Below, one piece after another: positions 1 to 7,305 of a stretch of 11,802 nt of DNA; the first letter of the stretch is position 1; the number at the start of each line of letters is the position of its first letter. The notes beneath the pieces are model-generated. The model worked only from the letters and a program-made list of their open reading frames with translations. It was not told the DNA's origin and did no database searches. The DNA lies in contig JAZQFQ010000094.1 of the NCBI GenBank assembly GCA_045539595.1, positions 1-11,802 of the forward strand. The letters run 5' to 3'. A program made the position numbers and the translations under genes. The stretch comes from SIG701 sp045539595. GTDB taxonomy: Bacteria; Bacillota; Clostridia; Oscillospirales; CAG-272.

Positions 1-2028
1 CGCCATACCGACGATGGTTGCGATACAGGTCAGGATGTTCTTGCCGACAGTATAGTCGTGGGTGGGCATCATACCAATGACTACCAGGATACCAAGCCAC
101 AGGTAAGCGAAGGAGTTCAGCATGGTTACGATTCCGCCTTCGTTTGCTGCCAGGAAGTTGGTGCACAGGGTGGTGATGGTGATGATGATCGGCAGAGGAG
201 TGAGGGCGTAGCAGGCTGCGGTGAAGATATCACCCATGGAGCCTTCGCCTTCGAACAGGGTAGTCAGACACCAGTTGGCAACAACCCACAGCAGCAGAGG
301 AGCTACTACGGCGGTGATGGAGCCGAAGATGTCAGCATAGGAAGTACGAGGATTGAAGATATAACCCTTACCAATGGAGCTGTAGAAGTACGCTACGATG
401 GTAATGATCAGAATAACGAAACCGGAGCGGATAGAACCGCGCTTTTCGTGCTTCAGGTCCCAGAAACCGTCGAAGGGATGGAAGATCAGGTGGAAGGGAT
501 ACAGCATCTCTTCCTTCAGACTCTTGCGTCCCACCTTCAGCTGGGCCTTCTTATTGATCTTGCCGGCATAGCCGAAGAATTTACCGATCAGGACACATAC
601 GAGAACCACGCCGATGACCAGAACAACCAGCCACTTGGAGAGGATTCCCTTACGAACTTCCTTGAACGCGTTGGAGTAGTTGGTGGTATCGAATGCGGCA
701 CGGTAGTATTCCATCGCCTCTTCGTAGTCACCGCTGCGGTACAGCGCCTTACCGATTCCGATATACGCTGCGTCGTAGTTGTTGTTACGCTTCAGGATCT
801 CCGTCCAGTCGTCGATAGCCACGTCGTAAATACGGGCATTCTGGTGAGCCAGCGCATCAATCAGCAAGTCACCGTACTCGGTGCGGCGGTATACCGTGAT
901 GCAGTCCTTGCTCTTATCCAGAAGCAGGATCTTGGATCCCTGGTAAGCGATCGCCTCGATGTTCTCGATGTTACCGGTCTGGATACCCTTATCACCGAAG
1001 ATGAAGAGGCAGGCACCGTCTTTATCGTAGGTATACACCTTGGAACGCTTTTCGTCGATGATGGACCAGGTTCCCTCAGGACCGACAGCCGCATCAATGA
1101 TACGGGAAGCGCCGGTGATGGCATGCAGCGAAGAAGTGGCGGGGGCCACCTCACCGCCGGGGCCGAAGAAGCCGTTACGTCTCATAACGTCCGCGCCGGA
1201 TGCATTCAACTTCTTAACAGAAGCATTTTCACCGCTCTTGTTCTGAATGGACTTCATCTGATCGGAATCGCTGGGCGCGTCGGTGGTGATGTAGATAAAG
1301 TTATCCTTATCGATGGTGATGTTGTTGTACTCCGTCGGGATGTAGGCGGAGCTCAACTCACGCTGTGCATCGGTCTGGAGGCTTCTCCAAAGGATCTCCA
1401 TGGGAGAGATCTCAACCTTGGCAGCACCGATAAATCCGTGGAATCCGCCATCGTCACTCATAACGATGATACCCTGATAGGTAGTAGAAGAAACGACGAA
1501 CAGACGACCGTAGGAGTCAACGGCAACCGCTACCGGCTTATAGATCGCGCCCTCGTCGAAGAGGTCGCTGACCGGCTGGGGGATCACCTTATGGAAGGAG
1601 CCGTCCAGGTTGAACATAACGATACGGTTGTTGTTGGAGTCACAAACGTAGATGTACTCGTCATTGACAAACACACCGGAAGGATCGGAGAAGCTGTCCG
1701 GAACACCGTGGGAGTTCACGAAGGTAGCGATCTCAAAGCGAACTTTCAGGTATTTGTCCAGGCAAATCACGCGCGCGTTTTTTGCATCCACCAGATACAC
1801 GTTTTCATCGGGACCGACAAACAGATCGCGGGGATCGTCCAGAGCCTTGCTCAGGCCCATGTAGTTGGAATTCACCACCATATCCGGGACATAGGCCTCG
1901 GGGGAGTTCAGAACGAACTTGGTGGAAGAATATGTATAGGTTGCGTAGGGGGCTGCTGCGCCGACCACGGTGGTCAGCATCATCAGCAAAGCCAGGACGG
2001 TAAGCAGAACCTGTGATAATCTCTTCAT
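1..2028 (-). CDS. NHL beta-propeller / TPR / YIP1 membrane fusion protein (3' end outside window)
   Basis: The reading frame is open from the ATG at 2028 to the left edge, giving 676 codons without a stop, so the C-terminus is missing. Residues 1-26 form a signal peptide (basic MKR, a long hydrophobic stretch, cleavage probable after GAAA). Residues about 55-385 hold roughly six NHL-like blades, for example PRDLFVGPDENVYLVD (66-81), PSGVFVNDEYIYVCD (116-130) and KPVAVAVDSYGRLFVV (164-179), which indicates a beta-propeller. Residues about 388-455 are TPR-like helices (DAAYIGIGKALYRSGDYEEA at 419-438). One membrane helix lies at about 465-485, followed by a basic linker. From about 505 onward a multi-helix region with the LYPFHLIFHPFDGFWDLK motif resembles the YIP1 family. 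The expected topology is an extracellular propeller and TPR anchored to a membrane-embedded YIP1 domain. The start has an excellent ribosome binding site. It is the last operon gene visible. Function is unknown to me; the propeller may bind a ligand or partner of the transporter (inference). Confidence 0.85.
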   Translation of the reverse strand, partial: MKRLSQVLLTVLALLMMLTTVVGAAAPYATYTYSSTKFVLNSPEAYVPDMVVNSNYMGLSKALDDPRDLFVGPDENVYLVDAKNARVICLDKYLKVRFEIATFVNSHGVPDSFSDPSGVFVNDEYIYVCDSNNNRIVMFNLDGSFHKVIPQPVSDLFDEGAIYKPVAVAVDSYGRLFVVSSTTYQGIIVMSDDGGFHGFIGAAKVEISPMEILWRSLQTDAQRELSSAYIPTEYNNITIDKDNFIYITTDAPSDSDQMKSIQNKSGENASVKKLNASGADVMRRNGFFGPGGEVAPATSSLHAITGASRIIDAAVGPEGTWSIIDEKRSKVYTYDKDGACLFIFGDKGIQTGNIENIEAIAYQGSKILLLDKSKDCITVYRRTEYGDLLIDALAHQNARIYDVAIDDWTEILKRNNNYDAAYIGIGKALYRSGDYEEAMEYYRAAFDTTNYSNAFKEVRKGILSKWLVVLVIGVVLVCVLIGKFFGYAGKINKKAQLKVGRKSLKEEMLYPFHLIFHPFDGFWDLKHEKRGSIRSGFVILIITIVAYFYSSIGKGYIFNPRTSYADIFGSITAVVAPLLLWVVANWCLTTLFEGEGSMGDIFTAACYALTPLPIIITITTLCTNFLAANEGGIVTMLNSFAYLWLGILVVIGMMPTHDYTVGKNILTCIATIVGMA

Positions 2029-2035
2029 TATTATT

Positions 2036-2043
2036 ACCTCCTT
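2036..2043 (-). promoter_or_regulatory. RBS of the YIP1 gene overlapping the upstream permease stop codon
   Basis: The minus strand reads AAGGAGGT, 7 nt before the ATG at 2028. Its first bases overlap the TAA stop of the upstream permease (2042-2044). Only 13 nt separate the two genes. This arrangement fixes the start codon and suggests translational coupling, so the propeller/YIP1 protein is probably made together with the transporter subunits. Confidence 0.85.
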
Positions 2044-2917
2044 AGTCCTTCATACCGCTGGAACCCATCGTCTCGATGATGTTACTCTGGGAGATAACGA
2101 ATACGAGGATAGGAACCATCATCATAACCACCGTTGCGGCTGCGCTGGCGCCTGCACGGGCAACACCGCCGGCGGTGATCTGGCCGATTGCGTAGTTCAG
2201 TGTCTTCAGCTCTTCGCTGTACACATAGGGGGATGCGCCTGCGTTCCACAGACCCTGGAAGCAGTAGATGATCAGGGTCAGCCATGCGGGCTTAACCATA
2301 GGCATGGCGATGGTCCAGAACGTCTTCATCTCGGATGCGCCATCCAGACGGGCACTTTCCAGAACCGCGGAGGACACGTTGGAGTCCATGAACTGCTTCA
2401 TCAGATACAGACCCAAGGTAGAGCCGAAGGCGGGGATAATGATCGCCCAATAGGTATCGACCCAGCCCAGAATGGACATGGTGATGAAGTTAGCGATGCT
2501 GGTAACCGTAGAGGAGAACATCAGCGCGGTACGGATCAGCTTGAACATCCATTTGTGGCCCGGGAAGGGGATCTTAGCCAATGCGTAGGCGGCCATGGAA
2601 GAAAGCATCAGGTTACCGAATGTACCGACCACGGAGATGAACACCGTATTGAAGATGTAGCGGGAGAAGGGCACCCAGGAGTCGCCCATCAGGCTGAACA
2701 AGCTCTTGAAGTTGCTCAGGGTGGGGGAAACCACATAGAAGCGAGGCGGGTAAATCCACAACTCAGCCATAGGCTTTACGGAGTTCATCAGGATGTACAG
2801 CATGGGGAGGAACATGAATGCGCCGAAAATGGTGAGGATAATACTGATCACGGTGTCGCCGCCGGCACTGCGGTTGAGGACAACGCGATGTTTTCTTGTT
2901 CTTAATTTCTTTGCCAT
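2042..2917 (-). CDS. Carbohydrate ABC transporter permease, MalG class
   Basis: This 291-residue inner-membrane subunit is of normal length for the MalG/LacG class. Six hydrophobic segments are visible, at about 22-45, 87-112, 126-150, 156-175, 211-224 and 260-280. The cytoplasmic EAA loop that docks onto the ATPase is clear at residues 187-210: ESARLDGASEMKTFW followed by TIAMPMVKP. With the upstream MalF-class permease it should form the translocation channel for a sugar or oligosaccharide; the exact substrate cannot be read from the sequence. The start codon lies one base after the stop of that permease, and its ribosome binding site (AAGGTGGG, about 2926-2933) sits inside the end of the upstream gene, so the two are probably translationally coupled. 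Confidence 0.93.
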   Translation of the reverse strand: MAKKLRTRKHRVVLNRSAGGDTVISIILTIFGAFMFLPMLYILMNSVKPMAELWIYPPRFYVVSPTLSNFKSLFSLMGDSWVPFSRYIFNTVFISVVGTFGNLMLSSMAAYALAKIPFPGHKWMFKLIRTALMFSSTVTSIANFITMSILGWVDTYWAIIIPAFGSTLGLYLMKQFMDSNVSSAVLESARLDGASEMKTFWTIAMPMVKPAWLTLIIYCFQGLWNAGASPYVYSEELKTLNYAIGQITAGGVARAGASAAATVVMMMVPILVFVISQSNIIETMGSSGMKD

Positions 2918-2918
2918 A

Positions 2919-3863
2919 TCACTGTCCCACCTTTGAAAGCAGTTTGGTTATCGCCATATTGGAACCGATCATCATCAGGAACAATACGAACGAAATGGCG
3001 GACGCATAACCGACTTCCCAACGAGTGTTCTGATATTCATTCAGGTGGTGAGAGATCGTATACGCAACGTAGTTAACGGACGGGTGACCAGCCAAGGTAG
3101 TTACGATACCGCCGAAGCTGAAGGCACCGGTGATGGAAAGCACCGCACCGAAGAGCAGCTGGGAATACATATTCGGCAGAGTTACGTACCAGAGTTCCTG
3201 CCAACGGTTCTTGATACCGTCCACGGCGGCGGCCTCAAACTGAGCCGTATCGATACCCTGCAGACCTGCGATAAAGGACAGGAAAGAGGTACCGAGGGAG
3301 GTCCACAGTGCAACTACGATACAGAGTCCCATAACGTATTTTTCGTTTTGGAACCATAGAATAGGAGCATCGATCAAACCCCAGGAAAGGAGTTTACCGT
3401 TGACCCAGCCGTAGGAGTCGCTGGCGAACAGCGTCTGCCAGATCAGGTATGCGTTACCGGAAATAGACGGTGCATAGAAGATCAGAGTAACGATGGCACG
3501 AATCTTAGGCGGGAGCTCGTTGATGAACCACGCAACCAGGAAGGAGAGGATATAGGATGCGGGACCAACGATAGCAGCGAAGACCAATGTATTCTTCAGA
3601 GCGGTGATCCAGAGATCATCGTCGAGGAACAAAGTAACGTAGTTATCGAGGAAGATAAATTTCGGAGTCTGCAGCATATTAAATGTTGTCAAACTCAGAA
3701 AGAGCGATGCAACGACCGGGATAACCGTAAAGATCAGGAAGATGATCATGAAGGGCGCGACCATGAAATAGGCAACTTTGTGCTGTTTCATCTGGAACCA
3801 TGTCCACTGCGCCTTTGTCATCTCGGTACGTGTCGCAGTCTGTGAAGCGACTTTCTTTGACAT
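2919..3863 (-). CDS. Carbohydrate ABC transporter permease, MalF class
   Basis: This 314-residue permease belongs to the MalF/UgpA/LacF class. The N-terminus is cytoplasmic and polar, followed by about six membrane helices (near residues 30-57, 88-112, 120-143, 176-200, 232-256 and 283-306). The EAA loop is at 210-230, with EAAAVDGIKNRWQELWYVTLP as its extent and Glu210, Asp215, Gly216 and Pro230 as landmarks. It lacks the long periplasmic P2 loop of enterobacterial MalF, as is usual in Gram-positive members. Translation starts after AAGGAG at 3871-3876. The gap to the binding-protein gene is 35 nt, without any terminator-like hairpin. It should pair with the MalG-class subunit next to it. 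No ABC ATPase gene is present in the window. Confidence 0.93.
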   Translation of the reverse strand: MSKKVASQTATRTEMTKAQWTWFQMKQHKVAYFMVAPFMIIFLIFTVIPVVASLFLSLTTFNMLQTPKFIFLDNYVTLFLDDDLWITALKNTLVFAAIVGPASYILSFLVAWFINELPPKIRAIVTLIFYAPSISGNAYLIWQTLFASDSYGWVNGKLLSWGLIDAPILWFQNEKYVMGLCIVVALWTSLGTSFLSFIAGLQGIDTAQFEAAAVDGIKNRWQELWYVTLPNMYSQLLFGAVLSITGAFSFGGIVTTLAGHPSVNYVAYTISHHLNEYQNTRWEVGYASAISFVLFLMMIGSNMAITKLLSKVGQ

Positions 3864-3898
3864 TGCTTTTCTCCTTAATCAGAATTTTCGAGTCAGGT

Positions 3899-6800
3899 TT
3901 ATTCGTACAGTTTGTATTCTGCCAGCGCATTGGCCGCATCACTCAGATAGATTGCGATCTGTGCCAGCGTTTCATCGTTTGCCGATCTTGCGAACTTCTC
4001 AGCCACACTTCTCATAGCTTCCACATCCTCGTTCTCCAAGGCTGCGGTGGCTGCCGCAATTTCCGCATCGTATCCGGTCAGTTCGGTCATCAGATCAACG
4101 GCCTGGCCCGTACGCTTTTCTGCCAGCGTCTGGCCGATCTCCAGAGTCTCATAGTCGAACTCGGTACGTTTACGATTGATTTCTTTATTGATCGTATTGA
4201 TGTAATTAAGGAGCGAGTCTACAGGATCCAGCATCTTATTATATGCATCCAGGAAAGCAAATCCTGTATAACGATCGATGATGTAGCTGCCGGGGTACGC
4301 ATGCTCAGCGCGGAGATTGTTCATCTGCAGCGCCAGGTTCTCGTACTCGCTGGAGGACCAGGGCAGCTCTTCCAGTGCCTCACGGTTGGCGGTTGCGTTC
4401 TTAGCCGCAGGACCCATAACGGCAACAAGCTCGTTGGAGTAGTCCACCTGGAAATCGCGGTCAACCCACCAGTCCATGAACTTCCATGCATTCTCGGTGT
4501 TCTCACAGCCCTTCATCATAACGATGGCGGCTACGCTGGAAGGAGATGCATTGTTGATATTGCCCGCCTCATCCTCGATACCGGGCAGCGGAACCATTTC
4601 CCACAAGCCGGCAATTTCGGTTGCGAAGAGGATCATCTGGTTGTATTCCGTGTAGGTCACAACGCCGATGGGCATTTCACCGGTCTTGAAACGGTTTGCA
4701 AAGCTGTATGTGTAAGGCAGGGAGTACTGTGTAAACATGTTACACATATCCTCGAAGGATTCCAGAACCAGGTTGGAGTCCAGATTGACTCTCATACCGT
4801 CGTCCACCCAGAGGCGGCCGCCCATCTGATACATGAACAGCGCGTAGGCATTCGGCAGACCGATCTGCATGTTATTGAACTGCAGAACGGGAACCATGGC
4901 CATCAATTCGTCCCAGGTCTTGGGAACTTCCAGACCCAGATCGGCCAGGATATCCTTACGGTAGAACATCATCCAGAAGGTCTGTGTCTCGGGCAGACCG
5001 TAGGTCTTTCCGTACAGAGTCAGCGGAATGATAGCTGCCTCGGTGAAGCGATCACACACTTCATCGAATGTATCGAAATCGTTCAGAGGAAGAACCGCAC
5101 CACGGATAGCGTACTGGATCGGATCGGCGCCGTCAAGGGCAACGTCCGGACCAACACCTGCCAGAACGGAAGGAAGAAGAGTACCGCTGGCAACCAGTTT
5201 CAGATCAACGCCGATGCCGCTTTCGGGAGTGAACTTATCGTCCACCAGATTACGCATGATGATGGCCTGGTCACGGCCGGTAACCATCCATGCGGTGATG
5301 GCGTCGCCGCCCTGCTCTTCGCCGCCCAGAGTGTTATAGTCCGCGAAGAAGCTTCCGAAGAACATCTTCAATTCGTGCCAGATGCTCTGAAGGAAGTTGG
5401 CCTTTGCCTTCGGGAGTTCTGCGGATGCGCCCTGAATCTGGATGAAGTCCAGTTCCAGAGACTGATTGGATACATTGGTCAGCCATGTACCCATGGTACC
5501 CACGTTATCCTTCAGCGTCTTCAGGTTACGGGCAATCTGATCCTCGTCCGTACCCATCTTCTCCAGAAGAACCGCTACCTGCTCCAGAGTACCGGTGTAC
5601 TGGCTCTTACCGCCGTTCACGCCTGCCATGTAGTCAATGATCTCGTACAGATTCATGCTCTCGAGAATCATGGCCTCGATGGTGTCGGGCATAACGCGGG
5701 TGAAGCCGTAGTCACGGTACCGGTCGGGGGTAACGCCGGTCAGCTTCATGATCTGCAGATAGGCATCGTCGATGGTGGAAAGGGACTCGGATACGCGGCG
5801 AACGATATCGCCCATATCGCCAAGAGTTACCTCCAGGCGCAGGGTGTGATCACCGGGCTCCAGATAGAACTGGAAGCCGCCCTTGTCCGTACCGTCGTTC
5901 AGCGGGCCAACCTGCCAGTCGGTATTGAAGTCGAAGCGGAGGTAGTTACACTCCTCAAAAGGAACCTCGCCGTCGATGGTCAGTTTACGGGACACGTACA
6001 GACCGCTCAATTCAGACTGCTTGAAGCGCAGATTGATGGTATACAGACCGGCATTCTCCACGTGGAAGTTGTACTCAATCCACTGGCCGGCCGTCTGCCA
6101 CTTTTCGCTGCCGATGGTATTACGCATGATCTTGGTAGCATGCTGAGGCTCCGTGATAGCGGAAGTTCTGTCATAGATCGGGTAGATCGTATATTCAGAA
6201 ACATACGACGGCAGCTCCGCATCCAGGTGGATTACGTCGGTACCTTCGGTGTAGCCCTTCTTTGCATACTCTTCCAGTTTCTCCTCGTATGTGGGCAGAT
6301 CCTCATACGGGTAGAGGCGGATGGAGGAGATGATAACATCCTCACGGACACCTTCCAGAGAAATGGTATTATCGCCCTTCTCAAAATAGAATTCGAAGGG
6401 GTTAGCGTAATATGTACTGGCATCTGCCACGGCATACTTCGTCCACTTCTGTACCAGAGAGGTAGCAGGACGCAGTTCACTTCCCGTGGAATCCAGCTTA
6501 AAGCGGCCGCTTTCCGTATCGTAAGCGTGCTCCCAAGTCTTTGTCAGATTGAGATAACGCGCCTCTTTGAAAGGAACCTTGTCATTGATATAGAACATAC
6601 GCTCAATGGAGTTGGTCTTGGTAGACTCCGAGCAATATTCGATTTCAACGGCATAAAGACCTGTTTGGGGAATCGAAACAGGCCAAGTCACTTTACCCGT
6701 ATCATCAATATACAGGCAGTTCTTTCTTGTTTCACCAAACGCATCAGATACGCTGGCGCGCACCTCTACTTTTGCATCGGTAGTGTCAGCAATGTATTTG

Positions 6801-7024
6801 GCTACATCCACTTTCACTTCGGTGCCGCGGACAGCATCGGTATGCTTTTCCCGATATTCCGCATAAGAAATTGCGTTCAGGGACTCACTGATTTCTTTCA
6901 GTGTCGTTGTGTGGAGACTGCTCTGCTCATCATTTTCCGCTGCATAGGCGGGAACAAGACAGCCTGCCAGCATCACAAGCGACAAAAAGAAAGCCATCAG
7001 TCTTCTCGTGGGGTTTCTTCTCAT
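3899..7024 (-). CDS. Giant extracellular solute-binding protein with two N-terminal beta-sandwich-like modules
   Basis: This 1041-residue protein is over twice the usual 400-450 residues of a family 1 sugar-binding protein. The signal peptide (MRRNPTRRL, then a hydrophobic core) holds a lipobox-like LAGC with Cys22 and also an alternative AYA cleavage site at 26-28. Residues about 105-245 and 310-405 look like two related carbohydrate-binding-type modules: TGLYAVEIEY pairs with AGLYTINLRF, INDKVPFKEARYL with IDGEVPFEECNYL, and FEFYFEKGDNTISLEG with FQFYLEPGDHTLRLEV. A mostly helical linker spans 409-560. The solute-binding domain runs from about 574 (AITAWMVTGRDQA) to about 935 and includes YGKTYGLPETQTFWMMFYRK (671-690) and ENAWKFMDWWVD (844-855). 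A charged helical tail follows, 940-1041. The start has AGGAGG at 7033-7038. It is the first gene of the operon and probably captures a complex glycan for the two permeases; the substrate is not determinable. Confidence 0.92.
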   Translation of the reverse strand: MRRNPTRRLMAFFLSLVMLAGCLVPAYAAENDEQSSLHTTTLKEISESLNAISYAEYREKHTDAVRGTEVKVDVAKYIADTTDAKVEVRASVSDAFGETRKNCLYIDDTGKVTWPVSIPQTGLYAVEIEYCSESTKTNSIERMFYINDKVPFKEARYLNLTKTWEHAYDTESGRFKLDSTGSELRPATSLVQKWTKYAVADASTYYANPFEFYFEKGDNTISLEGVREDVIISSIRLYPYEDLPTYEEKLEEYAKKGYTEGTDVIHLDAELPSYVSEYTIYPIYDRTSAITEPQHATKIMRNTIGSEKWQTAGQWIEYNFHVENAGLYTINLRFKQSELSGLYVSRKLTIDGEVPFEECNYLRFDFNTDWQVGPLNDGTDKGGFQFYLEPGDHTLRLEVTLGDMGDIVRRVSESLSTIDDAYLQIMKLTGVTPDRYRDYGFTRVMPDTIEAMILESMNLYEIIDYMAGVNGGKSQYTGTLEQVAVLLEKMGTDEDQIARNLKTLKDNVGTMGTWLTNVSNQSLELDFIQIQGASAELPKAKANFLQSIWHELKMFFGSFFADYNTLGGEEQGGDAITAWMVTGRDQAIIMRNLVDDKFTPESGIGVDLKLVASGTLLPSVLAGVGPDVALDGADPIQYAIRGAVLPLNDFDTFDEVCDRFTEAAIIPLTLYGKTYGLPETQTFWMMFYRKDILADLGLEVPKTWDELMAMVPVLQFNNMQIGLPNAYALFMYQMGGRLWVDDGMRVNLDSNLVLESFEDMCNMFTQYSLPYTYSFANRFKTGEMPIGVVTYTEYNQMILFATEIAGLWEMVPLPGIEDEAGNINNASPSSVAAIVMMKGCENTENAWKFMDWWVDRDFQVDYSNELVAVMGPAAKNATANREALEELPWSSSEYENLALQMNNLRAEHAYPGSYIIDRYTGFAFLDAYNKMLDPVDSLLNYINTINKEINRKRTEFDYETLEIGQTLAEKRTGQAVDLMTELTGYDAEIAAATAALENEDVEAMRSVAEKFARSANDETLAQIAIYLSDAANALAEYKLYE

Positions 7025-7250
7025 AGAACCTTCCTCCTGCTTGTTTTCGATTCGGCGTCAGATAAGGACCCGGAATCGCCGAATCATCAGCTCCGGGTAA
7101 TGCTGTTACCGATGCAGACACTGCCGTCTTCTTATAATAAATAGGAAGGAAGCGTGACTGCCGCGGTATTTTTAGGGGCATTTCCGTGGTGAATCCCGGA
7201 TTTGCCGCCAAAAATAATGGAGAATACAAAGATTCACCATATATTTATAT
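7025..7250 (-). promoter_or_regulatory. Long structured 5' leader of the binding-protein operon, candidate cis-regulatory RNA
   Basis: From the predicted transcription start near 7250 to the ATG there are about 225 untranslated nucleotides. Several pairings are visible. A 9-bp perfect stem joins 7231-7239 with 7187-7195. A small hairpin, GGTAA-CAGCA-TTACC, occupies 7096-7110. A 7-bp stem ACCCGGA/TCCGGGT joins 7092-7098 with 7068-7074. A 9-bp stem GATTCGGCG/CGCCGAATC joins 7077-7085 with 7049-7057. The last two interleave, so they are either an H-type pseudoknot or mutually exclusive hairpins, ending about 11 nt before AGGAGG. No U-tract follows, so control of translation is more likely than attenuation. 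I do not recognise a known riboswitch class. Confidence 0.5.
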
Positions 7251-7251
7251 G
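7238..7251. promoter_or_regulatory. AT-rich palindrome at the predicted transcription start
   Basis: CATATA-TT-TATATG is a perfect 6-2-6 inverted repeat that covers the predicted +1 of the operon promoter. The position would suit a repressor operator, but AT-rich palindromes of this size arise easily by chance. Confidence 0.25.
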
Positions 7252-7256
7252 TAAAT

Positions 7257-7285
7257 ATAATAGCATACAAGCCCTCAAAAGTCAA
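7257..7285 (-). promoter_or_regulatory. SigA-type promoter for the binding-protein/permease/YIP1 operon
   Basis: On the minus strand a -35 box TTGACT (7280-7285) and a -10 box TATTAT (7257-7262) are separated by exactly 17 bp. The bases just before the -10 read TGC, an extended -10 element. Transcription should begin near 7250. The three downstream genes have only short gaps, so this is likely the main promoter of the operon. Confidence 0.8.
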
Positions 7286-7290
7286 GCGGA

Positions 7291-7305
7291 CATCCGCCGC
7301 GGATG
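7291..7305. promoter_or_regulatory. Palindromic operator candidate abutting the -35 box
   Basis: CATCCGC-C-GCGGATG is a perfect 7-bp inverted repeat with a single central base, lying 5 bp upstream of the -35 box of the binding-protein operon. It is GC-rich in an otherwise AT-rich region. Position and symmetry fit a dimeric transcription factor site. No regulator gene is visible nearby and I cannot name the family. Confidence 0.4.

Noticed and set aside
58..2016. A 652-codon plus-strand reading frame
   Set aside because: It is the antisense shadow of the propeller/YIP1 gene, whose minus-strand frame has a signal peptide, repeats, membrane helices and a perfect RBS.
3800..7144. A 1114-codon plus-strand reading frame
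   Set aside because: It is the exact codon-register complement of the solute-binding protein gene, lacks domain-like sequence and runs through that gene's leader. It exists because TTA, CTA and TCA codons are missing from the real gene.
7130..7162. A second minus-strand promoter with TATTAT near 7134-7139
   Set aside because: No -35-like sequence is found at 16-18 bp; the upstream bases are GGCAGT.
7233..7261. Plus-strand promoter TTCACC-17-TATAAT
   Set aside because: The -35 is poor and nothing is encoded downstream on the plus strand. The same AT-rich bases are better explained as the -10 region of the minus-strand promoter.
7025..7290. A CcpA catabolite (cre) site or T-box in the operon control region
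   Set aside because: No sequence fits the cre consensus and the conserved T-box antiterminator motif is absent.
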